Positions 9,020 to 18,276 of a DNA stretch of 64,000 nucleotides are shown here, in pieces (the first letter of the stretch is position 1; each line of letters starts with the position of its first letter). Source of the stretch: CBDCMJ01 sp965224325 (lineage in GTDB: Bacteria > Chloroflexota > Dehalococcoidia > Lucifugimonadales > UBA3495); assembly GCA_965224325.1 (NCBI GenBank), contig CBDCYT010000021.1, positions 1-64,000 on the forward strand, read 5' to 3'. The translations under genes were made by a program, and so were the position numbers. The notes under the pieces were generated by a model. That model did not search any database, had not been told where the DNA came from, and saw only the letters and a list, made by a program, of their open reading frames with translations.

Positions 9020-10534
9020 ATGGACGTCAAAGTCACAACTGGCGATATTATCTCCGTTGATACACCTGCCTTGGCGGTAAACCTGTTCAAGGGAGTGACC
9101 CATCCTGGCGGCGCCACCGGGGCAGCGGACCAGGCGTTGGATGGCGCCATCAGCCGATTGGTCCAGGAGGGAGAGATCAAGGGAAATCAGGGTGAGATCT
9201 CAATGATCCACACCCTGGGAAAGATCCCCCCGGCTCGCGTTCTCGTCGTGGGCTTGGGACCGGCCGAAAAGTTCGATAGCCAGGTGGTGCGGCAGGTATC
9301 CGCGGACGTGGTGCGCTATTTACGGCAGAGAGGAATTAAGCGAGCCGTTACCATCGCCCATGGCGCAGGGACCGGGGGACTCGATCCGGAGGCCGCTGGC
9401 CAAGCCGTAGCCGAGGGCAGCCTTTTGGGTCTGTACCGGTTCCGCCCTTATTTAACAAATGGCGACAATCGGACCGATGAGTTTGAAGAGCTGACCATTG
9501 TGGAGCGAGATCCCGATCGCGCCGGCGCCATCGACGCCGGGGTGGCTCGCGGACGGATAACGGCCGAAGGCGTGGCATTGGCCCGGGACATGGTCAATGA
9601 GCCGGCCAACGTGATGACGCCCACCTACATGGCAGATGTTGCCCGGCGAGTCGCCCAGTCCGAAGGGCTAGGACTGGACACCCTGGAAACTTCCCAAATG
9701 CAGGAGTTGGGCATGGGGGCGTTGCTAGGAGTGGCCCAGGGCAGCGATCAACCGCCCAAGCTGATCGTGTTGAGGTACGAGGGCGATCCGGAGAACCCGG
9801 CCAATAATCTGGGGCTGGTGGGCAAGGGGATCACTTTCGATACCGGGGGTATTTCGCTGAAGCAAGCCGGCGGAATGGAGGCGATGAAAGGGGACATGGC
9901 TGGAGGCGCCTCGGTAATCGCGGCCATGCAAATCATCGGCCGGATCAAGCCTAAAATTAACGTCACCGGCATTATCGCCGCCACGGAGAACATGCCGGGC
10001 GGCTCAGCTCAACGCCCCGGTGACGTGGTGCGGGCCATGAACGGCAAGAGTATCGAAGTGATCAACACCGATGCCGAGGGCCGGTTGGTCCTGGCTGACG
10101 CCCTTTGTTACGCCTGTGGTCAGGGACTGAACCGTTTGGTCGACGTGGCCACCTTGACCGGCGCCATGGTCACCACTCTGGGCAAGGCCTGCACCGGCGT
10201 GATGGGCAACAATCAGGAGCTAGTAGACCTAGTTACCGCAGCAGGCCGTGACACCGGCGAGAAATATTGGCAGCTGCCAATGTTCGACGAATACAAGGAG
10301 TTGATCAAGAGCGACGTGGCGGATATGAAGAACAGCGGCGGCCGCCAGGCTGGATCTATCAGCGCTGCGCTGCTGCTAGCCGAGTTTGTGGGAGACAATT
10401 CCTGGGTCCACCTGGACATTGCGGGCACCTCCACGGCGGACAAGACCAAGGGTTACCAGGTAAAGGGCGCCACCGGGGCGCCGGCTCGAACGCTGGCCCG
10501 GCTTGCTTGCATGTTGGCGGAGAATGGCAATTGA
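9020..10534 (+). CDS. pepA: Leucyl aminopeptidase (M17)
   Basis: A cytosolic hexameric metallo-aminopeptidase that removes N-terminal residues from peptides. The C-terminal catalytic domain has GKGITFDTGGISLKQ, the active-site signature NTDAEGRLVLADAL near residue 350, the DMKNSGGR loop and WVHLDIAGT. About 504 residues, normal for M17. I choose ATG 9020 over the in-frame GTG 9011, because GAGGTG at 9008-9013 is correctly spaced for the ATG and overlaps the GTG. Monocistronic by spacing. Confidence 0.95.
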   Translation: MDVKVTTGDIISVDTPALAVNLFKGVTHPGGATGAADQALDGAISRLVQEGEIKGNQGEISMIHTLGKIPPARVLVVGLGPAEKFDSQVVRQVSADVVRYLRQRGIKRAVTIAHGAGTGGLDPEAAGQAVAEGSLLGLYRFRPYLTNGDNRTDEFEELTIVERDPDRAGAIDAGVARGRITAEGVALARDMVNEPANVMTPTYMADVARRVAQSEGLGLDTLETSQMQELGMGALLGVAQGSDQPPKLIVLRYEGDPENPANNLGLVGKGITFDTGGISLKQAGGMEAMKGDMAGGASVIAAMQIIGRIKPKINVTGIIAATENMPGGSAQRPGDVVRAMNGKSIEVINTDAEGRLVLADALCYACGQGLNRLVDVATLTGAMVTTLGKACTGVMGNNQELVDLVTAAGRDTGEKYWQLPMFDEYKELIKSDVADMKNSGGRQAGSISAALLLAEFVGDNSWVHLDIAGTSTADKTKGYQVKGATGAPARTLARLACMLAENGN

Positions 10535-10572
10535 CCAACGATCATGGGTCACGCCGCCGCTGGAGCTCCCAT

Positions 10573-10580
10573 GCTATAAT
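10573..10580 (+). promoter_or_regulatory. Extended -10 promoter element for the VOC gene
   Basis: TGCTATAAT spanning 10572-10580, a consensus -10 with TGN extension, 39 nt before the ATG. No good -35 hexamer at 16-18 nt. Confidence 0.6.
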
Positions 10581-10618
10581 GGACGGGTCTAGCCAACTGG
10601 ACGTGGAGGGCAGATAAG

Positions 10619-11092
10619 ATGCCAGAGATTGGTTCACTAGGGCACGTGGGAATCTACGCCAACGACTTGATGAAGCAGAGAGACTTCTGGACTCGGGTCA
10701 TGGGGTTGAAGGTCGCCGACGAAGACCTGGAAGGGCGGGGAATGGTCTTTCTCAGCGCCGATCCGGAACGGGAGCATCACGAATTGGTGCTCATGAAGGG
10801 CCGTGAAGCCTCGGCGGACTCCAAGCTGGTCCAGCAGATATCCTTTATCGTACCCACTATAGACGATTTGCGGGAATACCACCTGCGGCTGCAGACTGAA
10901 GACGTCTGGATTGACCGCATCGTGAGCCATGGTATCGCCTTCGGCATGTATTTCTTCGACCCCGAGGGAAACCGGGTAGAGCTGTATTACCGCACCGGCT
11001 ATAAGGTGCCCCAGCCTCATGGCGACCCCATCGACCTGGAAGACTCCGACGAAGAGTTGCTGGCGGCAGCGAGGGCCTTAATCCCGGGCTAA
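10619..11092 (+). CDS. VOC family (glyoxalase/extradiol dioxygenase fold) protein
   Basis: A 157-residue protein with paired beta-alpha-beta-beta-beta modules: LGHVGIYANDLMKQRDFWTRVMGLKV at the start and YFFDPEGNRVELYYRTGY towards the end. His8, His61 and Glu126 by position (LGHVG, EHHELVL, NRVELY) make a plausible 2-His-1-Glu metal site, as in catechol 2,3-dioxygenase relatives. Substrate unknown. GGAGGG at 10605-10610 sets the ATG. It has its own promoter and terminator. Confidence 0.88.
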   Translation: MPEIGSLGHVGIYANDLMKQRDFWTRVMGLKVADEDLEGRGMVFLSADPEREHHELVLMKGREASADSKLVQQISFIVPTIDDLREYHLRLQTEDVWIDRIVSHGIAFGMYFFDPEGNRVELYYRTGYKVPQPHGDPIDLEDSDEELLAAARALIPG

Positions 11093-11122
11093 TCACTTTC
11101 GGCGCCTGTTTGATCACTGAAC

Positions 11123-11166
11123 GAGAGCCATCTCCCTCACGAGGGGAGGTGGCTCTCCCTTTTTTA
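11123..11166 (+). terminator. Rho-independent terminator after the VOC gene
   Basis: A long hairpin, GAGAGCCATCTCCC pairing with GGGAGGTGGCTCTC around a short loop, followed by CCTTTTTTA. It ends the VOC transcript before the fur-znu locus. Confidence 0.93.
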
Positions 11167-11286
11167 CCTGGCGCTCTCCATAGCATTTGTCCGCTCGGCC
11201 AAGCGTTCACTCTGAGGTCACCGGTCATCGCCGGGATATCCTGTTTAGGGCCTGGCTATTGCTTTCCGCAGCGCTTTTGATGTCTA

Positions 11287-11314
11287 TTGACAGCCTTTGG
11301 CACCATGCTACAAT
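11287..11314 (+). promoter_or_regulatory. Sigma70-type promoter of the fur-znuA operon
   Basis: TTGACA (11287-11292), 16-nt spacer, TACAAT (11309-11314) with a TGC extension. It lies 40 nt before the fur ATG. This is the best promoter in the window. No GATAC-type palindrome like those of the second fur locus is present. Confidence 0.8.
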
Positions 11315-11353
11315 CAGTAACGGCAACCATTCGCAGCAACTAAGGTTCGCATT

Positions 11354-11803
11354 ATGAACCACGAGCAAGCGTTAGGCGCTCTCAGGGACCAAGGTTACCG
11401 GCTCACTCCGCAGCGGCTAATTGTCCTCTCGGTAGTGGCGAAGGGCGACGGCCACATGGGTGTGGATGAGATATTCCAGCAAGCCAAGGTAGCCTACCCA
11501 TACATGGATGTGGCCACGGTTTACCGGACCCTCCACCTGTTCCGGAACCTGGGCATGGTTACTGAGGTGGCTATCGGCGACCGTCTGCATTACGAGTTGA
11601 CCGACCCTAGTGGCGCGCATCATCACATGGTTTGCCGTTTGTGCAACGGGGCCTTCGACTTGAGCCCTCACTACCTAGAGGAGTTTCGAAACACCCTTAC
11701 TCAAGAATTTGGCTTTGAGCCCGACTTGGAGCACTTCGCCATCAGCGGTGTCTGCGCCGGGTGTCGCGACTGGCGCGTCGACCCGCAAACGCAGCTCGCA
11801 TGA
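11354..11803 (+). CDS. Fur family metalloregulator (Zur-like by context)
   Basis: A 149-residue Fur-fold repressor: N-terminal winged helix (YRLTPQRLIVLSVVAKGDGHMGVDEIFQQ, VATVYRTLHLFRNLGMV), then the dimerisation domain with the metal motif HHHMVC..C and a C-terminal CAGC pair, the structural zinc site. It binds operators when loaded with metal. The downstream ZnuA, ZnuC and ZnuB genes argue for zinc or manganese control, so Zur is likely but not proven. Its stop overlaps the next start as ATGA, indicating coupling. Confidence 0.93.
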   Translation: MNHEQALGALRDQGYRLTPQRLIVLSVVAKGDGHMGVDEIFQQAKVAYPYMDVATVYRTLHLFRNLGMVTEVAIGDRLHYELTDPSGAHHHMVCRLCNGAFDLSPHYLEEFRNTLTQEFGFEPDLEHFAISGVCAGCRDWRVDPQTQLA

Positions 11804-12894
11804 CCCTAGGCAGACCGAGTGGGTCATGGCGTCGTCGAGGCACCGGCAGGCTCAGTGACACGGGACTTCTCCCATTGGCGGTGGCGTTGCTCTTCTTGGC
11901 CGCCTGCGGGCCATCGGCTACGCCTGGGCCGGGTAACGCCGGTACCTCAGAGCTCGAATCTGTGGCCGTTCAACCCCGTGGAATACTGAAAGTAGTGACC
12001 ACGGTGTCGCCAATAACCAGCATAGTGGAAAATATCGGAGGTACGCGAATCCAATTAGAAGGCGTAGTTCCCGAGGGAGTCAACTCTCACACCTTCGCAC
12101 CTGCTCCTTCCGTTGCGCAGGTCATTGCTCAAGCTGACCTCATTGTTCTCAACGGCCTCTTTCTAGAGGAGCCCACGTTGGAGATGGCGGAGGCCAATAA
12201 GAGGTCCCAAGCGTCCATTCTCAGTCTGGGGGAGCAGACCATAGAGCAAGACCAGTGGCGGTACGACTATACCTTCCCTCGCTCTGAAGGAAGGCCGAAC
12301 CCCCATCTGTGGCCCGACCCTCTTCTGGCCCTTGGTTACGCGGAGCTGGTGGAGCGTCACCTTGCCCGGATGGACCCAGACAACACCGAATATTACTCCG
12401 ATAACTTGGAGGCGTTCCGCCAGCGAGTCCTGGCGCTGGACCAAGGGATACGGACTGCTGTCGGCACCATACCGCCGGCGAACCGCAAGCTTTTGACCTA
12501 CCACGACTCCTGGGCCTACTTCGCGGGGCGTTACGAGATGGAGGTGATCGGCGCGGTCCAGCCGTCCAATTTCTCCCAGGCTTCGGTGCGTGAAGTTGCC
12601 CAGCTCATAGATCAGGTTAGAGAATTGGACCTGCCCGCTGTGTTCGGTTCCGAGGTGTTCCCCAGCGACGTCTTAGAGCAGATTGCGAGGGAGGGGCAGG
12701 CTGAGTTTATTGACCAGCTTCGGGACGATGACCTCCCTGGAGAGCCCGGCGACATCCGCCATAGCTACCTGGGCATGATGTTGCAGAATATGGAAATCAT
12801 GATCCCAGCCCTGGGGGGCAGCGTAGAGGCGCTGTCCAATGTGAATACTGGCCTCGTGTTCGAAGGGCAGAGCACGGCCAAATACCCGCAATAG
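11800..12894 (+). CDS. znuA: Zinc/manganese ABC transporter substrate-binding lipoprotein
   Basis: A cluster A-I metal-binding protein delivering Zn or Mn to the membrane transporter. It has a lipoprotein signal (basic N-terminus, LPLAVALLFLAAC with the lipobox Cys), then a domain with His in VNSHTFAP, His in NPHLWPDP, His in YHDSWAYF and an acidic ligand in GSEVFPS, the usual His3-Glu/Asp site. About 364 residues. I start it at ATG 11800 (ATGA overlap with fur) rather than the GTG inside fur. The stop codon TAG is formed across the junction with a repeat that begins at 12894. Confidence 0.92.
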   Translation: MTLGRPSGSWRRRGTGRLSDTGLLPLAVALLFLAACGPSATPGPGNAGTSELESVAVQPRGILKVVTTVSPITSIVENIGGTRIQLEGVVPEGVNSHTFAPAPSVAQVIAQADLIVLNGLFLEEPTLEMAEANKRSQASILSLGEQTIEQDQWRYDYTFPRSEGRPNPHLWPDPLLALGYAELVERHLARMDPDNTEYYSDNLEAFRQRVLALDQGIRTAVGTIPPANRKLLTYHDSWAYFAGRYEMEVIGAVQPSNFSQASVREVAQLIDQVRELDLPAVFGSEVFPSDVLEQIAREGQAEFIDQLRDDDLPGEPGDIRHSYLGMMLQNMEIMIPALGGSVEALSNVNTGLVFEGQSTAKYPQ

Positions 12895-13148
12895 AGCCCG
12901 TCTCAGAAGTCTCCACTCACGATTTTGGGTGGACTCAACCTGACGGGTGACAATTATTAACCACCTAAACCAGTTATTAACCGCCTAAACCAGAATTGAA
13001 TGGAGCTCAATAACCCGTCATTCCCGCGAAGCTTGTCCCCGACCCCGATCGGGGAGCGGGAATCCAGACTCAATAACCCGTCATTCCCGCGAAAGCGGGA
13101 ATCCGGAAAGGTAGAATGCTGGAGGACTCAGCTTTATGAGACAAGCTC
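12894..13148 (+). repeat. MITE-like repeat family 1, copy 1 (in the znuA stop codon)
   Basis: A 255-nt element with imperfect 12-nt terminal inverted repeats: GAGCCCGTCTCA at the left, TGAGACAAGCTC at the right. It is flanked by ATA on both sides (12891-12893 and 13149-13151), a candidate 3-bp target duplication. It is present inverted at 24814-25036, with matching ends and the shared blocks AGAAGTCTCCACTCACG, TTATTAACCGCCTAAACCAG and GCTGGAGGACTCAGC. The interior contains two GTCATTCCCGCG...CGGGAATCC palindromes. No ORF. Confidence 0.82.
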
Positions 13149-13333
13149 ATAAGCCGGGGTTTTTGTTGGTCACATATCTCGGACAAATTCAATACCTGAT
13201 TGCCCGCGCGGTGTGTCGAGACGCGCTACACGCTCAATCCGCCGGAGGCTGACGGGGTGTTAGCCGATCTCACCCGATTGCCCAGGTTTAATGCACTCCG
13301 GATAAACCACAAACTAAATAGGGAAGCCTTGAC

Positions 13334-16300
13334 ATGTACTTAGATCCTCGGCTCTTGGCGCTGACCGAAGGCGTGAGGCTGCGAATCCTAGCAGCCACAC
13401 TGGTGGGCCTATTGGCGGCCGTCGCCGGCATCGCCCGCCTGGCGGTAGCCGCAGTGGTGATCGTGGAAGTGATCCTGGAGGGAGCGTCGTTCTCGACTTT
13501 AACCTTCCCTCTTCTGGGCATGGCGGGCCTCATAGTCTTGCGCAGCCTGCTGCAGTATTTCCAGGAAATAATCAGCCATCATACAGCCAGCATAATCAAG
13601 GTCCGCCTCAGGGCGCGCCTTTACGAGCAGGCCCTGGCATTGGGCCCCGGCTATTTTGACCAAGTGCGCACCGGCGACGTCATGATGTCGCTGGCGGATG
13701 GCGTTGAACGGCTTGAGACATTTTTCGGTAAGTACCTGCCCCAGCTAATAGTGGCCAGTCTGGCCCCGGTCCTGATTTTTGCTTTTATGGCGTTTATAGA
13801 CCTGGGAATGGGATTCATCTTCCTGGGGTTCGCTCTATTTACTTTGGTCATGCCCAACCTCTTTCATCGCTGGAACCGGTCAAGCAGCTCGGCAAGGCGG
13901 CACGCCTACGGGGTGCTGGGCGCCGACTACCTTGATGCCGTCCAAGGGCTTGGCACGCTGAAAGCCTTTGGCCAGAGCCGGCTCCGGGGCCAATTGCTAG
14001 CCGAGCGGGCCAGGGCGTTGTACCGGGCTACCATGGGAGTTCTGGCAGCCAACTCGGTGACCAACGCCATTACCATCCTGGGCATTTCCGCCGGCGCCAC
14101 CTTGGCCTTAGCCTTGGGGGCGCTGCGGGTAAGCGACGGAGGCCTGGAGCTGCGGCCGTTGCTGATCGTGCTGATGCTGGGAGTGGAGGTTTTCCGGCCC
14201 CTTAAGGAGTTGGTGCTGCTCTACCACGAAGGGTTGATGGCCATGGCTTCAGCCGATGGAATTTTTGCCATACTGAATGCGCCTGTGGATATAAAGGACC
14301 CGGCCGCTTCCCATGCCCACGGTGCGGGAAAACCACTTCAACCCGCGTCGGTGAACGGAGACCAAGGAGAAGCTTTCTCCAGCGAGGCGCCGGGGCAGGA
14401 CTCCTGGCCGGACGAAGCAGTTCTTTCTCCCGAGATAAGCTTCGATGGGGTCTCCTTTGCTTACAGTCAGGGCCGGCGTCCCGCCTTGGAGGAGGTCTCG
14501 TTTGAGCTGCGGGCCGGGGAGACCATGGGGCTGGTCGGGGCCAGCGGGGCCGGCAAGTCTACCGTGGTGTGGCTCATTCTGAGGTTCTTTGATCCTCAGC
14601 AGGGCAGAATTCTCTTGGGGGGCCGCGACCTGCGCAACCTGCCACTGGCTTTGCTCCGCCGTCACATAGCGGTTGTCACTCAGGACACCTATCTGTTCCA
14701 CGGCACTGTGGCGGAGAATCTGCGCTTCGGCAACCCGGACGCAACCGCGGAAGACCTGGAGGCGGCAGCCAGGTCTGCCAACGCCCACGAGTTCATCCAG
14801 GAATTGCCCCAAGGGTACGACACATTGGTGGGCGAAAGGGCAGTGCGTTTATCCGGGGGACAAAAGCAACGCATAGCCATCGCCCGCGCCCTGCTAAAAG
14901 ACGCCCCCATCCTGGTCTTAGACGAGGCGCTGTCCAGCGTGGACGCCGCCAATGAAGCGATAATTCAGCAGGCCCTGGACCGGCTGATGGTGGGCAGGAC
15001 TACCCTGATCATAGCTCACCGCCTTTCCAGCGTGGTTAATGCTCACCGAATTCTGGTCTTGGAAAACGGACGATTGGTCGAGTCTGGCAGCCACAGCGAG
15101 TTGGCGGCCGTTGGGGGTCCCTATGCCCGCTTGATGGCCCAGCAACAGGCGGAGACTCAGCCGGAAGTTTTGGTAGCCCCCGGAGGCCACATCCTTGAGG
15201 AGGAACCGGTGGGAATGCCTGAAGCCCGGTTAAATACCCCGCTTGAGGCCGGGCATCACTCACACCACGACGGTTCCCATCGCCTCGAGGGCGTACACGC
15301 AGTTGAAAGCTCTGCTCAGGCTTCCACTGGTGAGTTTAATGATAGCGGGGCCTCGCCTGAAGGCAGGCCGGACGCTGCCAATCTTGGAATATTCACTGTA
15401 TGGGCACGGCTGCTTTACCTGGTCCGCCCGTGGTGGGGCAAGTTGGCGGTCACCTTCGTCTTGGGGCTAGCTCACCATGGCTCTATCATCGGCCTAGGGG
15501 TGATCAGCGCCTTGTTAGTAGGTCAGGTGATCACCGGCGGAGAGCTCACCCTCCTTATTATTTTGTTGGGTGTTTTTGTCCCGTTGGTGGCGTTTTTCAC
15601 TTGGGCCGAGTCCTGGATGGCGCACGACCTCGCTTACCGCCTGCTGGCGGAGATGCGGGTCGACATGTACAACAAGCTGGACCCTCTCGCTCCGGCTTAC
15701 CTCCTGAGGCGGCGGTCCGGAGACTTGATTAGCATCGTGGGCGGCGACATCGAGTTGGTGGAATTCTTTTTCGCCCATACTATTACCCCAGCCTTCGTGG
15801 GCGTGCTGGTGCCTACCGCCGTACTGGTAACGCTGGCTATCATATCCTGGCCTCTGGCTCTGGTGCTTAGCCCATTCCTCATCGCTGTGGCCGTGAGCCC
15901 CTTCTTTGCTCAATACAGGTCGGAACGGTTGGGTGAAGAATTGCGGGACCGAATTGGCGAAGTAAACGCGCACATGGTCGATAGCATACAAGGGCTCAGG
16001 GAGGTTTCGGCCTTTGGTCGGGGCCCCTCCCGCATCGCCGAGATGGTGGCCAACGGATGGCGGTTCGCGCACTATCAGCTCCTGTTTCTAAAAGGGCAGG
16101 CGTCCCAGGTTAGCTTCATTGAGGCCATGACCGCATTGGGAGCCCTGTCAGTCCTAACGACGGGTCTGTGGTTCAAAATACAGGGTGACATCTCCCGTCC
16201 CGAGTTAATTCTGGCCGTGATCCTATCCGTAGCCGCTTTTGCTCCCGTGTCTGACATCGCCAGGACCATGAAGCAGCTAATGGAGACCCTTGCCGCTGCC

Positions 16301-17224
16301 CGGCGCCTGTTCGCGGTGCACGACGAGCCTGTCCCGGTTGCTGACGGCGCCGGGGTGGAAGTGGTTACCAACGGACCGGGGTCCGCCACCCCCTCCATCA
16401 AGTTCGAGAATGTAGCCTTTGCATATGGTCCTGGGGAGCCTCAAGCCCTGCGTGGCGTGAATTTCCGTGCGGACCCCGGGCAAACAGTCGCCCTGGTGGG
16501 ACGCTCCGGAGCCGGGAAATCCACCTGCGCCAACTTGCTGATGCGCTTCTGGGACCCCAACCAGGGCCGGATCGAGCTTGGAGGCCATGACCTGAGGGAC
16601 TTCAACCTGGACCAGCTCAGGCAGCAGATCGCCATGGTTACCCAGGACACATACTTGTTTAACACCAGCGTTCGGGACAACCTGCGGCTTGGCAGGCAGG
16701 ATGCCAACGAGGCCGAAGTCGAGGAAGCAGCCCGGCAGGCCAACGCTCACGATTTCATCATGTCATTTCCCGACGGCTACGATACTGTCGTGGGGGAACG
16801 GGGCATGCAACTGTCTGGAGGGCAGCGGCAGCGGATATCCATCGCTCGGGCCCTGCTGAAGAACTCTCCGGTGTTGGTGTTGGACGAGGCTACCTCTCAT
16901 TTAGACGCGATAAACGAACAACAGGTCCGCAACGCGTTGGAGCGCTTGATGGAAGGGCGCACCACCCTCGTGATCGCCCACCGCCTGTCCACCATCCGTG
17001 GCGCCGATCAAATCGTGGTGCTCGATGATGGGAATCTGGTGGAGCAGGGGAATCACCAAGAGTTGTTGGAGCAGCGCGGCCTCTACGCTCAACTCGTCTC
17101 CACTCAGCTGGTAGGCGCAACCGCAGGACCAACCGGGGTCCACGGCGAAGACGGCCATCAACCCGCTGCCTCTGACGTGCAAGGCTTGCAGGGCTTTTCT
17201 ACCCAGCGTCATCATCATCATTAG
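13334..17224 (+). CDS. Fused double ABC exporter (CydD-CydC-like) with His-rich linker and tail
   Basis: A 1296-residue single-chain ABC exporter made of two membrane-plus-ATPase halves. Half 1: six membrane segments in residues 15-300, Walker A GASGAGKST near 402, signature LSGGQKQR near 505. Half 2: membrane domain from about 685, Walker A GRSGAGKST near 1055, LSGGQRQR near 1159. Each half resembles CydD/CydC, which export thiols and are normally separate proteins of about 550-590 residues. The linker has a His-rich stretch GHHSHHDGSHR near residue 640, and the protein ends in RHHHH. It sits between znuA and znuC/znuB, so metal handling is suggested. The substrate is unknown. Confidence 0.85.
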   Translation: MYLDPRLLALTEGVRLRILAATLVGLLAAVAGIARLAVAAVVIVEVILEGASFSTLTFPLLGMAGLIVLRSLLQYFQEIISHHTASIIKVRLRARLYEQALALGPGYFDQVRTGDVMMSLADGVERLETFFGKYLPQLIVASLAPVLIFAFMAFIDLGMGFIFLGFALFTLVMPNLFHRWNRSSSSARRHAYGVLGADYLDAVQGLGTLKAFGQSRLRGQLLAERARALYRATMGVLAANSVTNAITILGISAGATLALALGALRVSDGGLELRPLLIVLMLGVEVFRPLKELVLLYHEGLMAMASADGIFAILNAPVDIKDPAASHAHGAGKPLQPASVNGDQGEAFSSEAPGQDSWPDEAVLSPEISFDGVSFAYSQGRRPALEEVSFELRAGETMGLVGASGAGKSTVVWLILRFFDPQQGRILLGGRDLRNLPLALLRRHIAVVTQDTYLFHGTVAENLRFGNPDATAEDLEAAARSANAHEFIQELPQGYDTLVGERAVRLSGGQKQRIAIARALLKDAPILVLDEALSSVDAANEAIIQQALDRLMVGRTTLIIAHRLSSVVNAHRILVLENGRLVESGSHSELAAVGGPYARLMAQQQAETQPEVLVAPGGHILEEEPVGMPEARLNTPLEAGHHSHHDGSHRLEGVHAVESSAQASTGEFNDSGASPEGRPDAANLGIFTVWARLLYLVRPWWGKLAVTFVLGLAHHGSIIGLGVISALLVGQVITGGELTLLIILLGVFVPLVAFFTWAESWMAHDLAYRLLAEMRVDMYNKLDPLAPAYLLRRRSGDLISIVGGDIELVEFFFAHTITPAFVGVLVPTAVLVTLAIISWPLALVLSPFLIAVAVSPFFAQYRSERLGEELRDRIGEVNAHMVDSIQGLREVSAFGRGPSRIAEMVANGWRFAHYQLLFLKGQASQVSFIEAMTALGALSVLTTGLWFKIQGDISRPELILAVILSVAAFAPVSDIARTMKQLMETLAAARRLFAVHDEPVPVADGAGVEVVTNGPGSATPSIKFENVAFAYGPGEPQALRGVNFRADPGQTVALVGRSGAGKSTCANLLMRFWDPNQGRIELGGHDLRDFNLDQLRQQIAMVTQDTYLFNTSVRDNLRLGRQDANEAEVEEAARQANAHDFIMSFPDGYDTVVGERGMQLSGGQRQRISIARALLKNSPVLVLDEATSHLDAINEQQVRNALERLMEGRTTLVIAHRLSTIRGADQIVVLDDGNLVEQGNHQELLEQRGLYAQLVSTQLVGATAGPTGVHGEDGHQPAASDVQGLQGFSTQRHHHH

Positions 17225-17262
17225 CTATTTTGGAACAATAACCTCACGGTTGAAGGACAATC

Positions 17263-18192
17263 ATGTTACATCCACTCCCACTTCGACGGGAGCAGGGCGA
17301 TCCTATAATTCAGCTGGAGAACTTGTCTTGCGGATACGGCAACCACGAAGTCCTATCCGAGGTGACGCTGGACGTAATGCAAGGGGACTTCGTGGGGCTC
17401 CTAGGCCCCAGCGGGTCCGGCAAAACCACCTTGCTCAGGAGCGTTCTGGGCGTTGTAGACATTTATCAGGGCTTGGTGAAGGTGGAGGGCGTCGCGACCA
17501 GCCGGCGGAGGCCCCGCGTGGGCTACGTTCCCCAGTTGGAGACCATCGACTGGAACTTCCCGGTCACCGTCCAAGAGGTGGTGATGATGGGACGGACCAT
17601 GGATTGCCGTTTCTTCCCTTGGTATCGGCGTCAAGACCGCATGCTGGCGGCGGAGATGATGGAACGTCTAGGAATATCTCACCTGGCCCGGTCCCACATA
17701 AGGGAGCTCTCAGGCGGCCAACAACAACGAGTCTTCCTGGCGCGGGCCTTGGTCGGCAGCCCTGGCATATTGCTTCTGGATGAACCCACGTCAGGGGTGG
17801 ATATCAAGACCCGGGATGACGTGATGCACGTGCTCCACGAGCTCAACCATCAAGGCATCACCATTCTCTTGACCACCCACGAGATAAACGCCGTAGCGGC
17901 GCACCTGCCGTGGATTGTTTGCCTCAATGGGCGAGTCTTGGCGGAAGGGCCGCCGTCCCAGGTAATTACGTCTGAAACCCTTCAGCTTACCTACGGCGCC
18001 GAGATGCCCGTGATCCACTATCAGGGAATGACCCTGGTAGCGGAGAGCCCGCACCTCTACAGCAAGCACGCACCTCAGATTGACTTGGATGGGGCCTCCA
18101 TGTCAATCGTTTCACATGCCGCGGAGGGTGAAATGGGAAGGGACGAAGAGGAGCCGCTGCTGGCGACCCTCCGCAACAAAGGGCAAGTTTAG
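17263..18192 (+). CDS. znuC: Zinc/manganese ABC transporter ATP-binding protein
   Basis: The ATPase of a metal importer. Walker A GPSGSGKTT near residue 48, Q-loop VGYVPQLETIDWNFPVTV, signature LSGGQQQRVFLARAL near 148 and Walker B ILLLDEPTSG. The Q-loop and following MGRTMD segment are typical of Mn/Zn transport ATPases. At 309 residues it is some 50 longer than usual because of a C-terminal extension rich in His and acidic residues (EMPVIHYQGM...SPHLYSKHAPQ). It begins 38 nt after the exporter and is followed by znuB. Confidence 0.93.
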   Translation: MLHPLPLRREQGDPIIQLENLSCGYGNHEVLSEVTLDVMQGDFVGLLGPSGSGKTTLLRSVLGVVDIYQGLVKVEGVATSRRRPRVGYVPQLETIDWNFPVTVQEVVMMGRTMDCRFFPWYRRQDRMLAAEMMERLGISHLARSHIRELSGGQQQRVFLARALVGSPGILLLDEPTSGVDIKTRDDVMHVLHELNHQGITILLTTHEINAVAAHLPWIVCLNGRVLAEGPPSQVITSETLQLTYGAEMPVIHYQGMTLVAESPHLYSKHAPQIDLDGASMSIVSHAAEGEMGRDEEEPLLATLRNKGQV

Positions 18193-18276
18193 GGCGAGGC
18201 TTGCATCGTCTCCCAGACCGGGGCGAGGTCAGGGCGCGATCTTCCGCAGAAGTGGGTCCGAAACAGGAAACCGAGC

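Noticed and set aside
11761..11799. Upstream GTG start of the first znuA
   Set aside because: It lies inside fur; ATG 11800 with ATGA coupling directly precedes a proper lipoprotein signal.
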